From the NCBI RefSeq assembly GCF_027924185.1, contig NZ_BRVO01000002.1, positions 682,001-746,000 on the forward strand: a stretch of DNA of 64,000 nucleotides, written 5' to 3'. Origin of the DNA: Neptunitalea lumnitzerae (GTDB taxonomy: Bacteria; Bacteroidota; Bacteroidia; Flavobacteriales; Flavobacteriaceae). A model generated the notes under the pieces. That model was not told where the DNA came from. It made no database searches and worked only from the letters and a program-made list of their open reading frames with translations. This document shows, one piece after another, positions 37,079 through 46,955 of this stretch. The stretch's first letter is position 1; the number at the start of each line of letters is the position of its first letter. The position numbers were made by a program, and so were the translations under genes.

Positions 37079-37186
37079 CTAACCTAAGTCTTACGTTCAC
37101 CATAACAAACTACCTTCTTACTCATTAATTGTTTTTTACTGCAACTAGTTAAAGTAGTTTAGATACAAATAATAAAATACACTATT

Positions 37187-39238
37187 ATGAGAATCTTACT
37201 ACTATTACTCTTTGCCCCTTTTTTAATGTGGAGTCAACATACTGCTAAAGAAACAGAATCTACTATTACCAATGCCACTATTTACCTCTCTGGTGCACAA
37301 ATAGAACGTACCAGTACAATTTTAACTACCAAGGGAGAAACCAGTTTTGAATTTACCAATTTATCTCCTTTTATAGATGAAAATTCCATACAAATAAGTG
37401 GTTTAAAATCAGCTACCATTAGTGCTATGAACTTTACCACTACGCATGTTTTTAATAAAAAAGACTCTAAACGTATTACCGAATTAACAGCACTTATGAA
37501 AGAAAAAGAACATAACATAGCACTTATAAACAACAATTTAAAAGGACTTGTAGAAGAAGAAAATTTACTCAACAACAATCGGAAGCTACTTTCTAGTGAA
37601 AATTCATCATTAGAAAAATTACAAGAAATGGCTACCTACTATAGAGAGCGCATGACCAAAATAGCGAACGAAACTTATAACTACGCTACTCAAAAAGATA
37701 GTTTACAGGAAATTGTAAATACCTATGAAAAAGAATTAACCCAACTATCTTCTAAAAACAAAGATGTTAAAGGAGTACTTACCTTAAAAATAAACAGTGA
37801 TAAAACCGAAAGTATAGCTATTCATATAAAATATAACGTAAGTAATGCGGGGTGGTTTCCTGTTTATGATATTAAAACAAATTCAACAGAAAGTGATTTA
37901 GATATTTTCTTTAAAGCACATGTATACCAAGATACTGGAGAAGACTGGGAGAATGTAAAAGTAACATTATCTACCGCAGACCCAACGGTACCAACTGAAC
38001 AACCAGAAATGAATCCGCATTATTTAAATTTTATATCAAGATATACTTATAACGAAACAAAAGCTAAAGGAAATAGTGCTACTAAGTATAACCCTTTTAT
38101 TAAAGAAGTGTTTGGCGTAATAACAGATGCAGATGGATTACCCTTGCCAGGGGCTACAGTACTAATTGAGGGCACAAACCAAGGAACTACCACTGATTTT
38201 GACGGAAGGTATAATTTACCAGTAACACATGGTGAAAATTTAACCGTGTCTTATGTAGGGTTTAAAACCCAAACTACACCTATTTATGGTCCACTTATAA
38301 ATATGACTATGGAAATGGATGCTAACCAATTAGAAGAAGTTGTAATTGCAGGTTATGGTACTAATAGAGATAAGTCTGTTACAAAAGCCTTAACTGGTAG
38401 CGTTGCTGGAGTTTCAATAAGAGAATTTGGTTCTGTTAATAACACTGTTGAGCCTTTATATGTTATAGATGGTGAAATTGCTGACAAATCAACTTTCGAA
38501 AATATTTCACAAAACAATATTGCCTCCATAAATGTTTTAAAAGGGGCTGATGCCAGTGCTATATACGGTGCTAGAACAGCTGAAGGTGTTGTAGTCTTAA
38601 CCACTAAAAATGTTATTACCGACCAAAACATCACCTCTGTTGAATATAAAATAAAACAACCTCAGCACATCAAGTCTATCATGGAAATATCTGTAATAGA
38701 TATAGAAAAAATGGAAGTTTCAGCTGACTATGAATATGTAGCAGCACCTGTACTAGACGAAAATGTTTACCTAACAGCTACCCTAACCAATTGGAAAGAT
38801 TTAAAGCTTCTACCTGGGCAATGTAATATTTACTTTTCTGGTGTGTATGTTGGCAAGTCCTACTTAAATCCGTATGAAACTAAGGAAAACTTAACCCTTT
38901 CATTAGGTGTTGCTCCCTCTATCACTGTAAAAAGAACTTTGGATACCAATTTTAAATCAACACCCTTTATAGGTAATAACAGAATTGTGAACAGAGCCTA
39001 TACCATAGCTTTACACAACACAGGTAGTAAACCAGTTACCGTGAAATTAAAAGATAGAATTCCCGTTTCAGAAAATAAAGAAATAAAAGTAAATGACATT
39101 ACCTATGATGCTGATAACTATACAGAAGAGAAAGGTCTATTAGAATGGACAATACCTATAAATGCTGGAGAGCGTACTGAAAAACATTTATCTTATGAAA
39201 TAAGATACCCGAAAGAGAAAAAAGTAAATTTAAATTAA
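37187..39238 (+). CDS. MuiA-like DUF4140/DUF4139 protein with an inserted SusC-like plug module
   Basis: A 683-residue exported protein (signal peptide 1-16, MWSQ cleavage). Residues about 25-90 resemble the DUF4140 N-terminus of the mucoidy inhibitor MuiA family. A coiled coil follows (about 95-190), then the first part of DUF4139 (about 205-270; NVSNAGWFPVYDIKTNS, TGEDWENVKVTLSTADP). Residues 307-474 are foreign to MuiA: a carboxypeptidase-regulatory-like domain (FGVITDADGLPLPGATVLIEG), a SusC/RagA-type signature (QLEEVVIAGYGT) and a plug-like domain (VEPLYVIDGE, INVLKGADASAIYGARTAEGVVVLTTK). DUF4139 then resumes to the end (VEYKIKQP, GERTEKHLSYEIRYP). No barrel follows the plug, so it is not a transporter. 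Confidence 0.85.
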   Translation: MRILLLLLFAPFLMWSQHTAKETESTITNATIYLSGAQIERTSTILTTKGETSFEFTNLSPFIDENSIQISGLKSATISAMNFTTTHVFNKKDSKRITELTALMKEKEHNIALINNNLKGLVEEENLLNNNRKLLSSENSSLEKLQEMATYYRERMTKIANETYNYATQKDSLQEIVNTYEKELTQLSSKNKDVKGVLTLKINSDKTESIAIHIKYNVSNAGWFPVYDIKTNSTESDLDIFFKAHVYQDTGEDWENVKVTLSTADPTVPTEQPEMNPHYLNFISRYTYNETKAKGNSATKYNPFIKEVFGVITDADGLPLPGATVLIEGTNQGTTTDFDGRYNLPVTHGENLTVSYVGFKTQTTPIYGPLINMTMEMDANQLEEVVIAGYGTNRDKSVTKALTGSVAGVSIREFGSVNNTVEPLYVIDGEIADKSTFENISQNNIASINVLKGADASAIYGARTAEGVVVLTTKNVITDQNITSVEYKIKQPQHIKSIMEISVIDIEKMEVSADYEYVAAPVLDENVYLTATLTNWKDLKLLPGQCNIYFSGVYVGKSYLNPYETKENLTLSLGVAPSITVKRTLDTNFKSTPFIGNNRIVNRAYTIALHNTGSKPVTVKLKDRIPVSENKEIKVNDITYDADNYTEEKGLLEWTIPINAGERTEKHLSYEIRYPKEKKVNLN

Positions 39239-39262
39239 GTAATAATAGCTAACCGAATAATT

Positions 39263-39290
39263 AAAAAGAGCGCAATAAAGCGCTCTTTTT
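39263..39290. terminator. Bidirectional intrinsic terminator
   Basis: AAAAAGAGCGC pairs perfectly with GCGCTCTTTTT around a 6-base loop, between two convergent genes. Confidence 0.87.
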
Positions 39291-39292
39291 TG

Positions 39293-40447
39293 TTATCGTA
39301 GGTTATTTAAAATAAAATCTATTTTATCATTTGTATTATCATTCGTAGTATAGGCAATATTATGGTGTACTGGTTTTACCGCTAACCCTAGTCCTTCCAT
39401 TTTTTGAATGGTCTTTTTGTATTTTAACGTAACCTTACCCGTTAATAAGTCATCTAATGAATTGCCTTCCTTATGATGATTGTATATTTTTTTTAACCCG
39501 GTTAAATACAAATAATCTTTTGTAAAACCGCCTCCTCTATGTACACGCATAACGGTAGTAAAAGCATCATCTCTATTCAAATTATAATCTAAATGTAGTT
39601 GCTTAAATGTTTCAATAAAACTACAACCACGTCTAAGACTATCTACTGCTATTACTCTATAGGCAAGCGTTTTTAATCGTTTCAGCGTTAATGCACCAGA
39701 CATATACTCACTATAAACTGCTAATCCCTCTTGTGTTTCAACATTTTTAGGAAAACCATTTGAAAAAATCTTTAAAGGTTGTGCCGCTGCATTAAAAGAG
39801 GTTAGTAAATGTACCCCAATCTCATGGTGCGCCAATATTTTTAATTGATTGGCACTAAACTTACCATTCTTTTTAATCAATAATTCTTTAGTACTATTTT
39901 TAACCATGGCATCAGATGCCAATCGGGTAGATTGTACTATCTTGTAATCAAACTGATAATTTTTAGAAAACTCAGCAAAGTATTCCGCCGCTTGATTGGC
40001 AGAAAACTTCTTTATAGAATTATCATCTACCACATCTTTAAAGTGCAATATAAACTGAGCATTTTGAACATCTTTATCAGTAGGTGTACCAAATGTTTTA
40101 AGACTGTTGTAATAAAACTTATCTCCTTTACCTATCGTATCAATACACTGTACCATACCAGAATAATGATACAAAAGATCTTCAAACAAAGACCGTATCA
40201 CCTCATCTTCAATTTCTTCTAACCTAAACGAAAATAATCTACGTTGTGTTTTAAAAGCATCAAACTTTAAACGCGTATAGGTAAACTCTGGCTCTACGGT
40301 ATACTTAGAACCAAAAAAACGCTTTTTTTCCTGCTCTATATTGTTAGGATTTAAATATGCTAACAATTCAATATTCTTAAGCAGTCGGTCTAATTGCCCA
40401 TCTATTTGATAGATAGGAGCAAATTCTAAAGGAACTGAAAGTTTCAT
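39293..40447 (-). CDS. DUF1704 / QEGLA-motif metallopeptidase-like protein
   Basis: A 384-residue protein of the family annotated as flavohemoglobin expression-modulating QEGLA motif protein (DUF1704), now linked to the MATCAP-type tyrosine carboxypeptidases. The zinc-binding HEIGVH motif is at 208-213 and the name-giving TQEGLA at 238-243, with VMRVHRGGGFTKDYLYL downstream. No signal peptide. In other genomes it often lies beside ATP-grasp or N-formylglutamate amidohydrolase genes; here it follows a dicarboxylate symporter by 21 bp and is probably co-transcribed with it. The true substrate is unknown. Confidence 0.85.
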   Translation of the reverse strand: MKLSVPLEFAPIYQIDGQLDRLLKNIELLAYLNPNNIEQEKKRFFGSKYTVEPEFTYTRLKFDAFKTQRRLFSFRLEEIEDEVIRSLFEDLLYHYSGMVQCIDTIGKGDKFYYNSLKTFGTPTDKDVQNAQFILHFKDVVDDNSIKKFSANQAAEYFAEFSKNYQFDYKIVQSTRLASDAMVKNSTKELLIKKNGKFSANQLKILAHHEIGVHLLTSFNAAAQPLKIFSNGFPKNVETQEGLAVYSEYMSGALTLKRLKTLAYRVIAVDSLRRGCSFIETFKQLHLDYNLNRDDAFTTVMRVHRGGGFTKDYLYLTGLKKIYNHHKEGNSLDDLLTGKVTLKYKKTIQKMEGLGLAVKPVHHNIAYTTNDNTNDKIDFILNNLR

Positions 40448-40468
40448 GCGGCTAAAATAGTATAAATC

Positions 40469-41776
40469 TTATGATTTATTTGGGTAGTTATCATCCCAAT
40501 TTTTAGGCTTAGGATCATGTAATTTATCTACTGATTTTGCAACCAACATAGACACTGCCGCATCTCCTGTAACATTAACCGTAGTTCTACACATATCTAG
40601 AGGTCTATCAATAGCAAAAATTAATGCTAAACCTGCTTCTGGTATACCTGCCTGCCCTAGTACAATTACCAACATAACCATACCCGCACCGGGTACTGCT
40701 GCAGAACCAATAGAAGCTAGAGTTGCTGTTGCTATAATACCCAATTGTGCGCCTAGGCTTAAATCCATTCCAAAAGCTTGCGCTATAAAAACAGCAGCTA
40801 CTGCTTGGTACAAACTTGTACCATCCATGTTAATAGTAGCTCCAATAGGCATTACAAAACTAGTAACATCCTCATCAACCCCTAAATGCTCTTCTGCTCT
40901 TTCCATTGTTACAGGTAAAGTAGCTGCACTAGAACTAGTTGAAAATGCTAATAACTGCGCTGGAGAAATACCGTTAAAAAAGAAACCTGGTGTTTTACCT
41001 GTAAATGCCCAAACCAAAAGTGCATAAATAACAATCATAAGCGCCAAACCTATCAACACACACATAGCATACTTACTTAAGGCAAAGAACAATGAAGTAC
41101 TTGGAGCTTCTGCAACCAAAGCAGCCAATAACGCAAAAACCCCGTAAGGTGCCGCTAGCATTATAATATCTATGAGCTTAAGTATTACCTCGTTAAATCC
41201 ATCAAAAAAGGCCTTAACAGGCTTTGCTTGTTCTTCTGGTATAAGAATTAGACCAATACCAAAAAAGATAGCAAAAAATATTACCTGTAACATATTACCA
41301 TTATCGGTTGCTGCTTTAAAAATATTACTCGGCACCAAATCTTCTAAAGCTTGTAACGGACCCGTTTCTTTTTGCTTAGCAGCATCGGCTATTTTTGAGT
41401 CTGCATCATTTTTATAATTTTCTAGTAAATTATCCCTGGTTTCTTGAGAAATTGCTTTTCCAGGCTTAAAGGTATTTACTACTGCCAAACCAATTAGCAC
41501 AGCTATCACCGTGGTAATTAAATAAATTCCAATAGTTCTACCCCCCATTTTAGATAACTTAGAGATATCTTTTAAATCTGAAACTCCTTTAATCAATGAA
41601 GCTAATATCAACGGAACTGCGATTAATTTAAGCGAATTGATAAAAATATTACCAAAAGGTTTTATCCAATCCTTAACAAATTCAGGGCCCCATGAAAATT
41701 GCACCATTGCTAATGCAAAAAGTACCCCAAAGAGCATTCCTAATAATATTTTCCAGTGTAAAGCTAGTTTCTTCAT
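40469..41776 (-). CDS. Dicarboxylate/amino acid:cation symporter (DAACS family)
   Basis: A 435-residue inner-membrane transporter of the glutamate/C4-dicarboxylate:Na+ or H+ symporter family (GltP/GltT/DctA). The serine-rich reentrant hairpin AFSTSSSAATLPVTMERA and the following PIGATINMDGTSLYQAVAAVFIAQ (NMDGT motif of TM7) are diagnostic, as is DRPLDMCRTTVNVTGDAA in TM8. A periplasmic insertion of Lys/Asp-rich sequence (about 105-145) is longer than in GltP. The downstream QEGLA-motif gene is 21 bp away. Substrate preference between glutamate, aspartate and C4 acids is not resolved. Confidence 0.95.
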   Translation of the reverse strand: MKKLALHWKILLGMLFGVLFALAMVQFSWGPEFVKDWIKPFGNIFINSLKLIAVPLILASLIKGVSDLKDISKLSKMGGRTIGIYLITTVIAVLIGLAVVNTFKPGKAISQETRDNLLENYKNDADSKIADAAKQKETGPLQALEDLVPSNIFKAATDNGNMLQVIFFAIFFGIGLILIPEEQAKPVKAFFDGFNEVILKLIDIIMLAAPYGVFALLAALVAEAPSTSLFFALSKYAMCVLIGLALMIVIYALLVWAFTGKTPGFFFNGISPAQLLAFSTSSSAATLPVTMERAEEHLGVDEDVTSFVMPIGATINMDGTSLYQAVAAVFIAQAFGMDLSLGAQLGIIATATLASIGSAAVPGAGMVMLVIVLGQAGIPEAGLALIFAIDRPLDMCRTTVNVTGDAAVSMLVAKSVDKLHDPKPKNWDDNYPNKS

Positions 41777-41878
41777 ATAACTTAGTTGGTTGATTTTAGT
41801 TGGTGTTTATGCTACTCAATAATTTTAAATTAAATTACACGTATTGTAACTATTTCATTAACATACAAAGTAATCTAC

Positions 41879-42940
41879 TTATTTGTACGTTTTATTTAAA
41901 AGATAATAATCTGCTAATACTAGTGCTGCCATTGCCTCTACAATAGGTACTGCTCTTGGCACCACGCATGGGTCATGTCTACCTTTTCCTTGCATTTCTA
42001 CAAAGGCACCATCGCGGTCAATGGTTTCTTGTTTTTGCATAATGGTAGCTACGGGTTTAAAAGCAACTTTAAAATAAATATCCATTCCGTTACTTATACC
42101 TCCTTGTATACCGCCTGATAAATTAGTTTTAGTGGTTCCATCTTCATTATACAAATCGTTATGCTCAGAACCTTTCATTTTGGCTCCTTCAAAACCACTA
42201 CCATATTCAAAACCTTTTACGGCATTAATAGATAGCATTGCTTTACCCAATTCTGCATGTAATTTATCAAACACAGGTTCTCCTAAACCAATGGGTACAT
42301 TTTTTATAACGCAGGTAACTACACCACCTACCGTATCTCCTTGCTTTCTTATTTCTTTAATATAGGCCTCCATTTTATCCGCTGTGGCTATATCAGGACA
42401 GCGTACTGGATTACTCTCTATAAGTGAAAAATCTATTTGTTCTAAAGGTGTTTCTAAATGAATATCTCCTACAGAAGATACAAAGGCGTACATTTTAACA
42501 TTCGCTAGTACTTGCTTAGCTATAGCGCCTGCAACTACTCTACTCGCAGTTTCTCTGGCCGAACTTCTACCTCCACCTCTGTAATCTCGAAAACCATATT
42601 TTTGATCATATACATAATCTGCATGACTAGGACGGTAAGCATCCTTAATATGTGAATAATCATGCGACTTCTGATTGGTATTTTCAATAACAAAGCCAAT
42701 AGGAGTACCCGTTGTTTTTCCTTCAAAAATTCCGGAAAGAAAACGTACCTCATCTGGTTCCTTACGTTGCGTTACAATAGCAGATTGCCCTGGCTTGCGT
42801 CGGTTCATTTCTATCTGTACTGCCTCTAAGTCAATTTCAACACCGGGAGGGCAACCATCTATTACGCCTCCTAAAGCTGCTCCATGCGATTCTCCAAAAG
42901 TGGTTAACCTAAAAAGGTTCCCAAAAACATTTCCTGCCAT
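41879..42940 (-). CDS. aroC: Chorismate synthase
   Basis: Last step of the shikimate pathway, converting EPSP to chorismate with reduced FMN. 353 residues, full length. Family signatures are visible: [23 protein letters not shown], the second signature near [24 protein letters not shown], and [22 protein letters not shown]. It is a single gene facing left, 102 bp ahead of the symporter. No other aro gene is close. Confidence 0.97.
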   Translation of the reverse strand: MAGNVFGNLFRLTTFGESHGAALGGVIDGCPPGVEIDLEAVQIEMNRRKPGQSAIVTQRKEPDEVRFLSGIFEGKTTGTPIGFVIENTNQKSHDYSHIKDAYRPSHADYVYDQKYGFRDYRGGGRSSARETASRVVAGAIAKQVLANVKMYAFVSSVGDIHLETPLEQIDFSLIESNPVRCPDIATADKMEAYIKEIRKQGDTVGGVVTCVIKNVPIGLGEPVFDKLHAELGKAMLSINAVKGFEYGSGFEGAKMKGSEHNDLYNEDGTTKTNLSGGIQGGISNGMDIYFKVAFKPVATIMQKQETIDRDGAFVEMQGKGRHDPCVVPRAVPIVEAMAALVLADYYLLNKTYK

Positions 42941-43136
42941 GCTAATTATTTGTAATGTAAGCGAAAATAAGGAATCCCAAGTTTTTTGCCTAATCTTTTT
43001 ACCCCAAATAAAACTTACTAGTAACTATCAAATAATAAATGATTCACTTTAAATTAACGTAAGTCTAATCTACTCTTAATTAGTAGTTAATGTTAGGGTT
43101 AAATTGTTCTCCGTTATTTGTTGAAAACAAAAGTCA

Positions 43137-43967
43137 TTGAGAAAACGTAAAGTAGATATTGCCGTTATATCCGATGTTCACTTAGGAACCTTTGGTTGTC
43201 AAGCTAATGAACTGCTATCTTATTTGAATAGTATTAATGCCAAAACATTAATACTCAATGGAGATATTATAGATATTTGGCAATTTAGAAAAAGATATTT
43301 CCCTAAATCTCATTTACAGGTTATTAAAAAGATAATTGACTTATCTACTAAAGGAACCGAGGTTATTTATATTACCGGAAACCATGATGAAATGTTACGC
43401 AAATTTACCGATGTTAAAATGGGTAATATTTCTATAGTAAACAAGGTAGTAATGGATTTAGATGGCAAGAAAGCATGGTTTTTTCACGGAGATGTTTTTG
43501 ACGCTTCTATTCAGCACACCAAATGGATTGCTAAATTAGGTGGTTGGGGTTATGATTTGCTAATACTAATCAACCAAATGATTAATTGGGGATTGGTAAG
43601 AATGGGTAGAGAGAAATATTCCTTATCTAAAAAAATAAAAAACAGCGTTAAAAAAGCTGTTAAATACGTAGGCGACTTTGAGAAAGTAGCTGCCGACCTT
43701 GCGATAGCCAATGGGTATAAATATGTAGTTTGCGGACACATACACCAACCACAATTGGTACGCAAAGTAAATAAAAATGGTACCTGCCTATACTTAAACT
43801 CAGGAGATTGGATTGAAAACCTAACTGCCCTAGAGTACAGCAATAAAAAATGGAAATTATACCATTACTCAGAAGATAAATTGAGTCCGTTTTTTTCTGA
43901 TGATGAATTAAAAGACATGAATTACAAAGATCTTTTAGCCGCTATTACCATTACAGGAAAACTTTAA
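43137..43967 (+). CDS. LpxH-like metallophosphoesterase (UDP-2,3-diacylglucosamine diphosphatase family)
   Basis: A 276-residue calcineurin-like phosphoesterase. The metal-binding motifs are DVHLG (about 13-17), NGDIIDIW (about 41-48), GNHDE (about 82-86), FHGDVFD and a final GHIHQP. This order and the length match LpxH/LpxH2-like enzymes that cleave UDP-diacylglucosamine in lipid A synthesis, although other phosphoesterase roles are possible. The start must be TTG at 43137: an in-frame TGA lies only five codons upstream (43122) and there is no ATG near the start of homology. It is convergent with the YdiJ-like gene, 14 bp away. Confidence 0.85.
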   Translation: MRKRKVDIAVISDVHLGTFGCQANELLSYLNSINAKTLILNGDIIDIWQFRKRYFPKSHLQVIKKIIDLSTKGTEVIYITGNHDEMLRKFTDVKMGNISIVNKVVMDLDGKKAWFFHGDVFDASIQHTKWIAKLGGWGYDLLILINQMINWGLVRMGREKYSLSKKIKNSVKKAVKYVGDFEKVAADLAIANGYKYVVCGHIHQPQLVRKVNKNGTCLYLNSGDWIENLTALEYSNKKWKLYHYSEDKLSPFFSDDELKDMNYKDLLAAITITGKL

Positions 43968-43981
43968 AATATTACTTTTAT

Positions 43982-46891
43982 TTACAACAAAGCTTCTTTA
44001 AAAATAGTAATTGGATGTAAGGCCTTACGCCCTGTTCCATCATGTATTTGATGACGACAACTAGTGCCGTTAGCAGAAATAATTGCATCCGGAGCCGATT
44101 TATGTACCGCAGGAAATAATCGTTGACTACCTATTTTCATACTTACATCATAATGTTCTTTCTCATAACCAAAAGATCCTGCCATACCACAACAACCCGT
44201 ATTAAGAAGGGTTACCTTATAGTTCATAGGTATGTTTAACATATCAAACGTAGCTTTTTGGTTAGATAGCGCCTTTTGATAGCAGTGTGCATGTATTTTA
44301 ATGGTTTTCTCAGTGTCTGTAAACATTACAGGTTTAATACTTCCCTTATGTATTTCAGATGCTAAAAATTCTTCTATTAAATATGTATTCTTAGCTAAGT
44401 TTTTTGCTTCTTCAGGGTAGTCCATTAACCGTATGTATTCATCTCTAAAACATAAAATAGCCGATGGCTCTATACCTAACAACGGTATTTTGTGTGTTAC
44501 TTTATTTTTTAAATACTTCACATTAATTTTAGCTAACTGCTTCGCCTCTTCTAAAAAACCTTTAGAAATATGAGCTCTACCACTTTCTCCGTAATACAGC
44601 TCTACATAATAACCCAGTCTATATAAAACCTCTATAGCATCTTTTGCTATTAGCACATCGTTATACCTAGAAAATTCATCTATAAACAGAATAACTTTAT
44701 TATAACTAATTGAGGTTTCCTGCAATTGCTTATTTAATTTATCTAAATCATAAGAAGATACCAATGGCAGTTTTCTCATGGGTGCAATACCAGCAAACTT
44801 TTTTAACGTACCAGATAATGTTTTACTTTTAAAAACAAAATTACTCATACCTGGCAATTTTGCAGCCAGCTTAGTGTAAGTGTAATTATGTGCAAATAAT
44901 TTATCTCTAAAGCTTCGTTTGTGAGCTTTATGATACTGATGAAGAAACTCTGCCTTTAACATAGATGCATCTACATTGCTAGGGCATTCAGAGCCGCAAG
45001 CTTTGCAACTTAAACATAAATCAAATACCGATTTTAATTCTTCAGAATCAAACTTATTTTCTTTCTCACTGTGGGTTAATATTTCACGTAACACATTGGC
45101 TCTGGCTCTGGTGGTATCCTTTTCATTTCTTGTAGCATGAAAACTAGGACACATAGTACCATTAAACTGACTCGACTTTCTACAATCTCCACTACCATTA
45201 CACTTTTCAGCAGCTCTCAGAATCCCTAAAGAATCTGAAAAGTCAAGGGTGGTTTGTATGTGTTCAGCGGGCTGACCTACCTGAGTTCTTAACGATGTAT
45301 CCATTTGAACCGCTTCAATAATTTTTCCTGGATTGAATAGATACATTGGATCAAACAACTCTTTTACTTCTTTTAATAAAAGATAGTTTTGTTTGCCAAT
45401 CATAAACTCTAAAAACTCGGCTCTAACCCTACCATCACCATGCTCTCCACTTAAAGAACCTTTATATTTTTTTACTAGTTCTGCTACATCTTTGGTTATT
45501 TGCCTGAACAAACGAACATCAGAAGATTTTTTTAAATTAAGAATTGGGCGTAAATGCAACTCTCCTGCTCCCGCGTGTGCATAATATACAGCATCTTGCC
45601 CATATTTCTTCATTAGCATACTAAACTCATCAATATACGAAGCTAAGTCTTCAACTGCTACAGCCGTATCTTCTATGCATGCCACTGCTTTCTTATCGCC
45701 TACAATATTTCCTAGTAAACCTAACCCTGCTTTTCTAAGTTCAAATGCCTTTAAAATATCTTCTCCTTTTAAAACAGGATATGCATAAGCATTCGTACCT
45801 GTTTGTATAGTTTCTAATAATTTATTTTTTAAAACTTCCAATTCGTCCAAACTGTTAGAGGATAGTTCCAACATTAATATGGCTTTAGGGTCTCCCTCTA
45901 TAAAACTTCTATTAGCGGCTTGTGTTTTATTATGTAACGTACAATCTAAAATAACCTTATCCATCATTTCACAAGCATATAAATCATGCTTCATTAATGG
46001 AGCTACGGCTTTACAGCAATCTGATATACTCTTAAAATGTGCTGCAACCATCACACTACTAGTAGGTGGTAAATCATCTAACTGTAGAGTTATTTTTGTA
46101 GTAAAACCTAAAGTTCCTTCACTGCCTGCTAGTAATTTACAAAGGTTAAATACTTCGCCCTCCTTTTTAAAAGGCTGCATTCTTAAAAGTAAATCTAAAG
46201 CATATCCCGTATTACGTCTGTGAATAGCTTCTTTAGGATACTGCGCTAACACTTCATTTTGAATATGTGTATCTGAAAGTTTTTCTATCAATTGCTTATA
46301 AACGGAACCTTCCTTAGTAGCAAGACTCATTTTATGTAATAATTGACCTTTGGTTAATGGCGCACATTTCATAAGAGTACCATCACTTAGAACAATTTCC
46401 ATTTCTAAAATCTTATCTCTAGTAACCCCATATTTAATAGAAGTAGTACCACTAGAGTTGTTCCCTACCATACCTCCTATGGTACATCTGTTAGAGGTAG
46501 AAGTGTTAGGCGCAAAAAACAATCCGTATGGTTTTAATATATAGTTAAGCTCATCCCTAACTACACCAGGCTCAACCGTAACGGTTTTTGCTTTTTCATC
46601 TATAGATATAATTTTATTAAGATGTTTTGATACATCAACCACAATTCCATCTCCTACACATTGCCCCGCTAAAGAGGTTCCTGCTGCTCTAGGTATAATG
46701 CTTAATTTATTATTGGCAGCATACTGAATAACTTCTCTAATATCTGCAATACTTTTAGGGTAAGACACCCCATGCGGTTTAACACTATACACAGAAGCAT
46801 CTGTGGCATACATTAATTTGTGCAGATTATCTGTAAATACTTGAGAATTCTCATTATTTTCAGATTTTTTTGATGTATTCTTATGAATCAT
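43982..46891 (-). CDS. FAD- and Fe-S-binding dehydrogenase (YdiJ / D-2-hydroxyglutarate dehydrogenase-like)
   Basis: A 969-residue fusion of a GlcD/Dld-type FAD-linked oxidase (about 1-530) with a GlpC-type iron-sulfur subunit (about 570-969). FAD-binding segments are IPRAAGTSLAGQCVGDGIVVD and GGMVGNNSSGTTSIKYG. The oxidase C-terminus shows SGEHGDGRVRAEFL. The cluster motifs are CNGSGDCRKS with MCPSFHATRNE, and CLSCKACGSECPSNVD. The C-terminal CCG domain has LNTGCCGMAGSFGYE. E. coli YdiJ has the same layout and oxidises D-2-hydroxyglutarate; D-lactate is an alternative substrate. Electrons should go to the quinone pool or a ferredoxin. Confidence 0.9.
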   Translation of the reverse strand: MIHKNTSKKSENNENSQVFTDNLHKLMYATDASVYSVKPHGVSYPKSIADIREVIQYAANNKLSIIPRAAGTSLAGQCVGDGIVVDVSKHLNKIISIDEKAKTVTVEPGVVRDELNYILKPYGLFFAPNTSTSNRCTIGGMVGNNSSGTTSIKYGVTRDKILEMEIVLSDGTLMKCAPLTKGQLLHKMSLATKEGSVYKQLIEKLSDTHIQNEVLAQYPKEAIHRRNTGYALDLLLRMQPFKKEGEVFNLCKLLAGSEGTLGFTTKITLQLDDLPPTSSVMVAAHFKSISDCCKAVAPLMKHDLYACEMMDKVILDCTLHNKTQAANRSFIEGDPKAILMLELSSNSLDELEVLKNKLLETIQTGTNAYAYPVLKGEDILKAFELRKAGLGLLGNIVGDKKAVACIEDTAVAVEDLASYIDEFSMLMKKYGQDAVYYAHAGAGELHLRPILNLKKSSDVRLFRQITKDVAELVKKYKGSLSGEHGDGRVRAEFLEFMIGKQNYLLLKEVKELFDPMYLFNPGKIIEAVQMDTSLRTQVGQPAEHIQTTLDFSDSLGILRAAEKCNGSGDCRKSSQFNGTMCPSFHATRNEKDTTRARANVLREILTHSEKENKFDSEELKSVFDLCLSCKACGSECPSNVDASMLKAEFLHQYHKAHKRSFRDKLFAHNYTYTKLAAKLPGMSNFVFKSKTLSGTLKKFAGIAPMRKLPLVSSYDLDKLNKQLQETSISYNKVILFIDEFSRYNDVLIAKDAIEVLYRLGYYVELYYGESGRAHISKGFLEEAKQLAKINVKYLKNKVTHKIPLLGIEPSAILCFRDEYIRLMDYPEEAKNLAKNTYLIEEFLASEIHKGSIKPVMFTDTEKTIKIHAHCYQKALSNQKATFDMLNIPMNYKVTLLNTGCCGMAGSFGYEKEHYDVSMKIGSQRLFPAVHKSAPDAIISANGTSCRHQIHDGTGRKALHPITIFKEALL

Positions 46892-46955
46892 TTAACGTCT
46901 ACTTTGAAGAAACCCATATAGATTTGCTGTGATAACATAAAACTAAAAAAAGATT

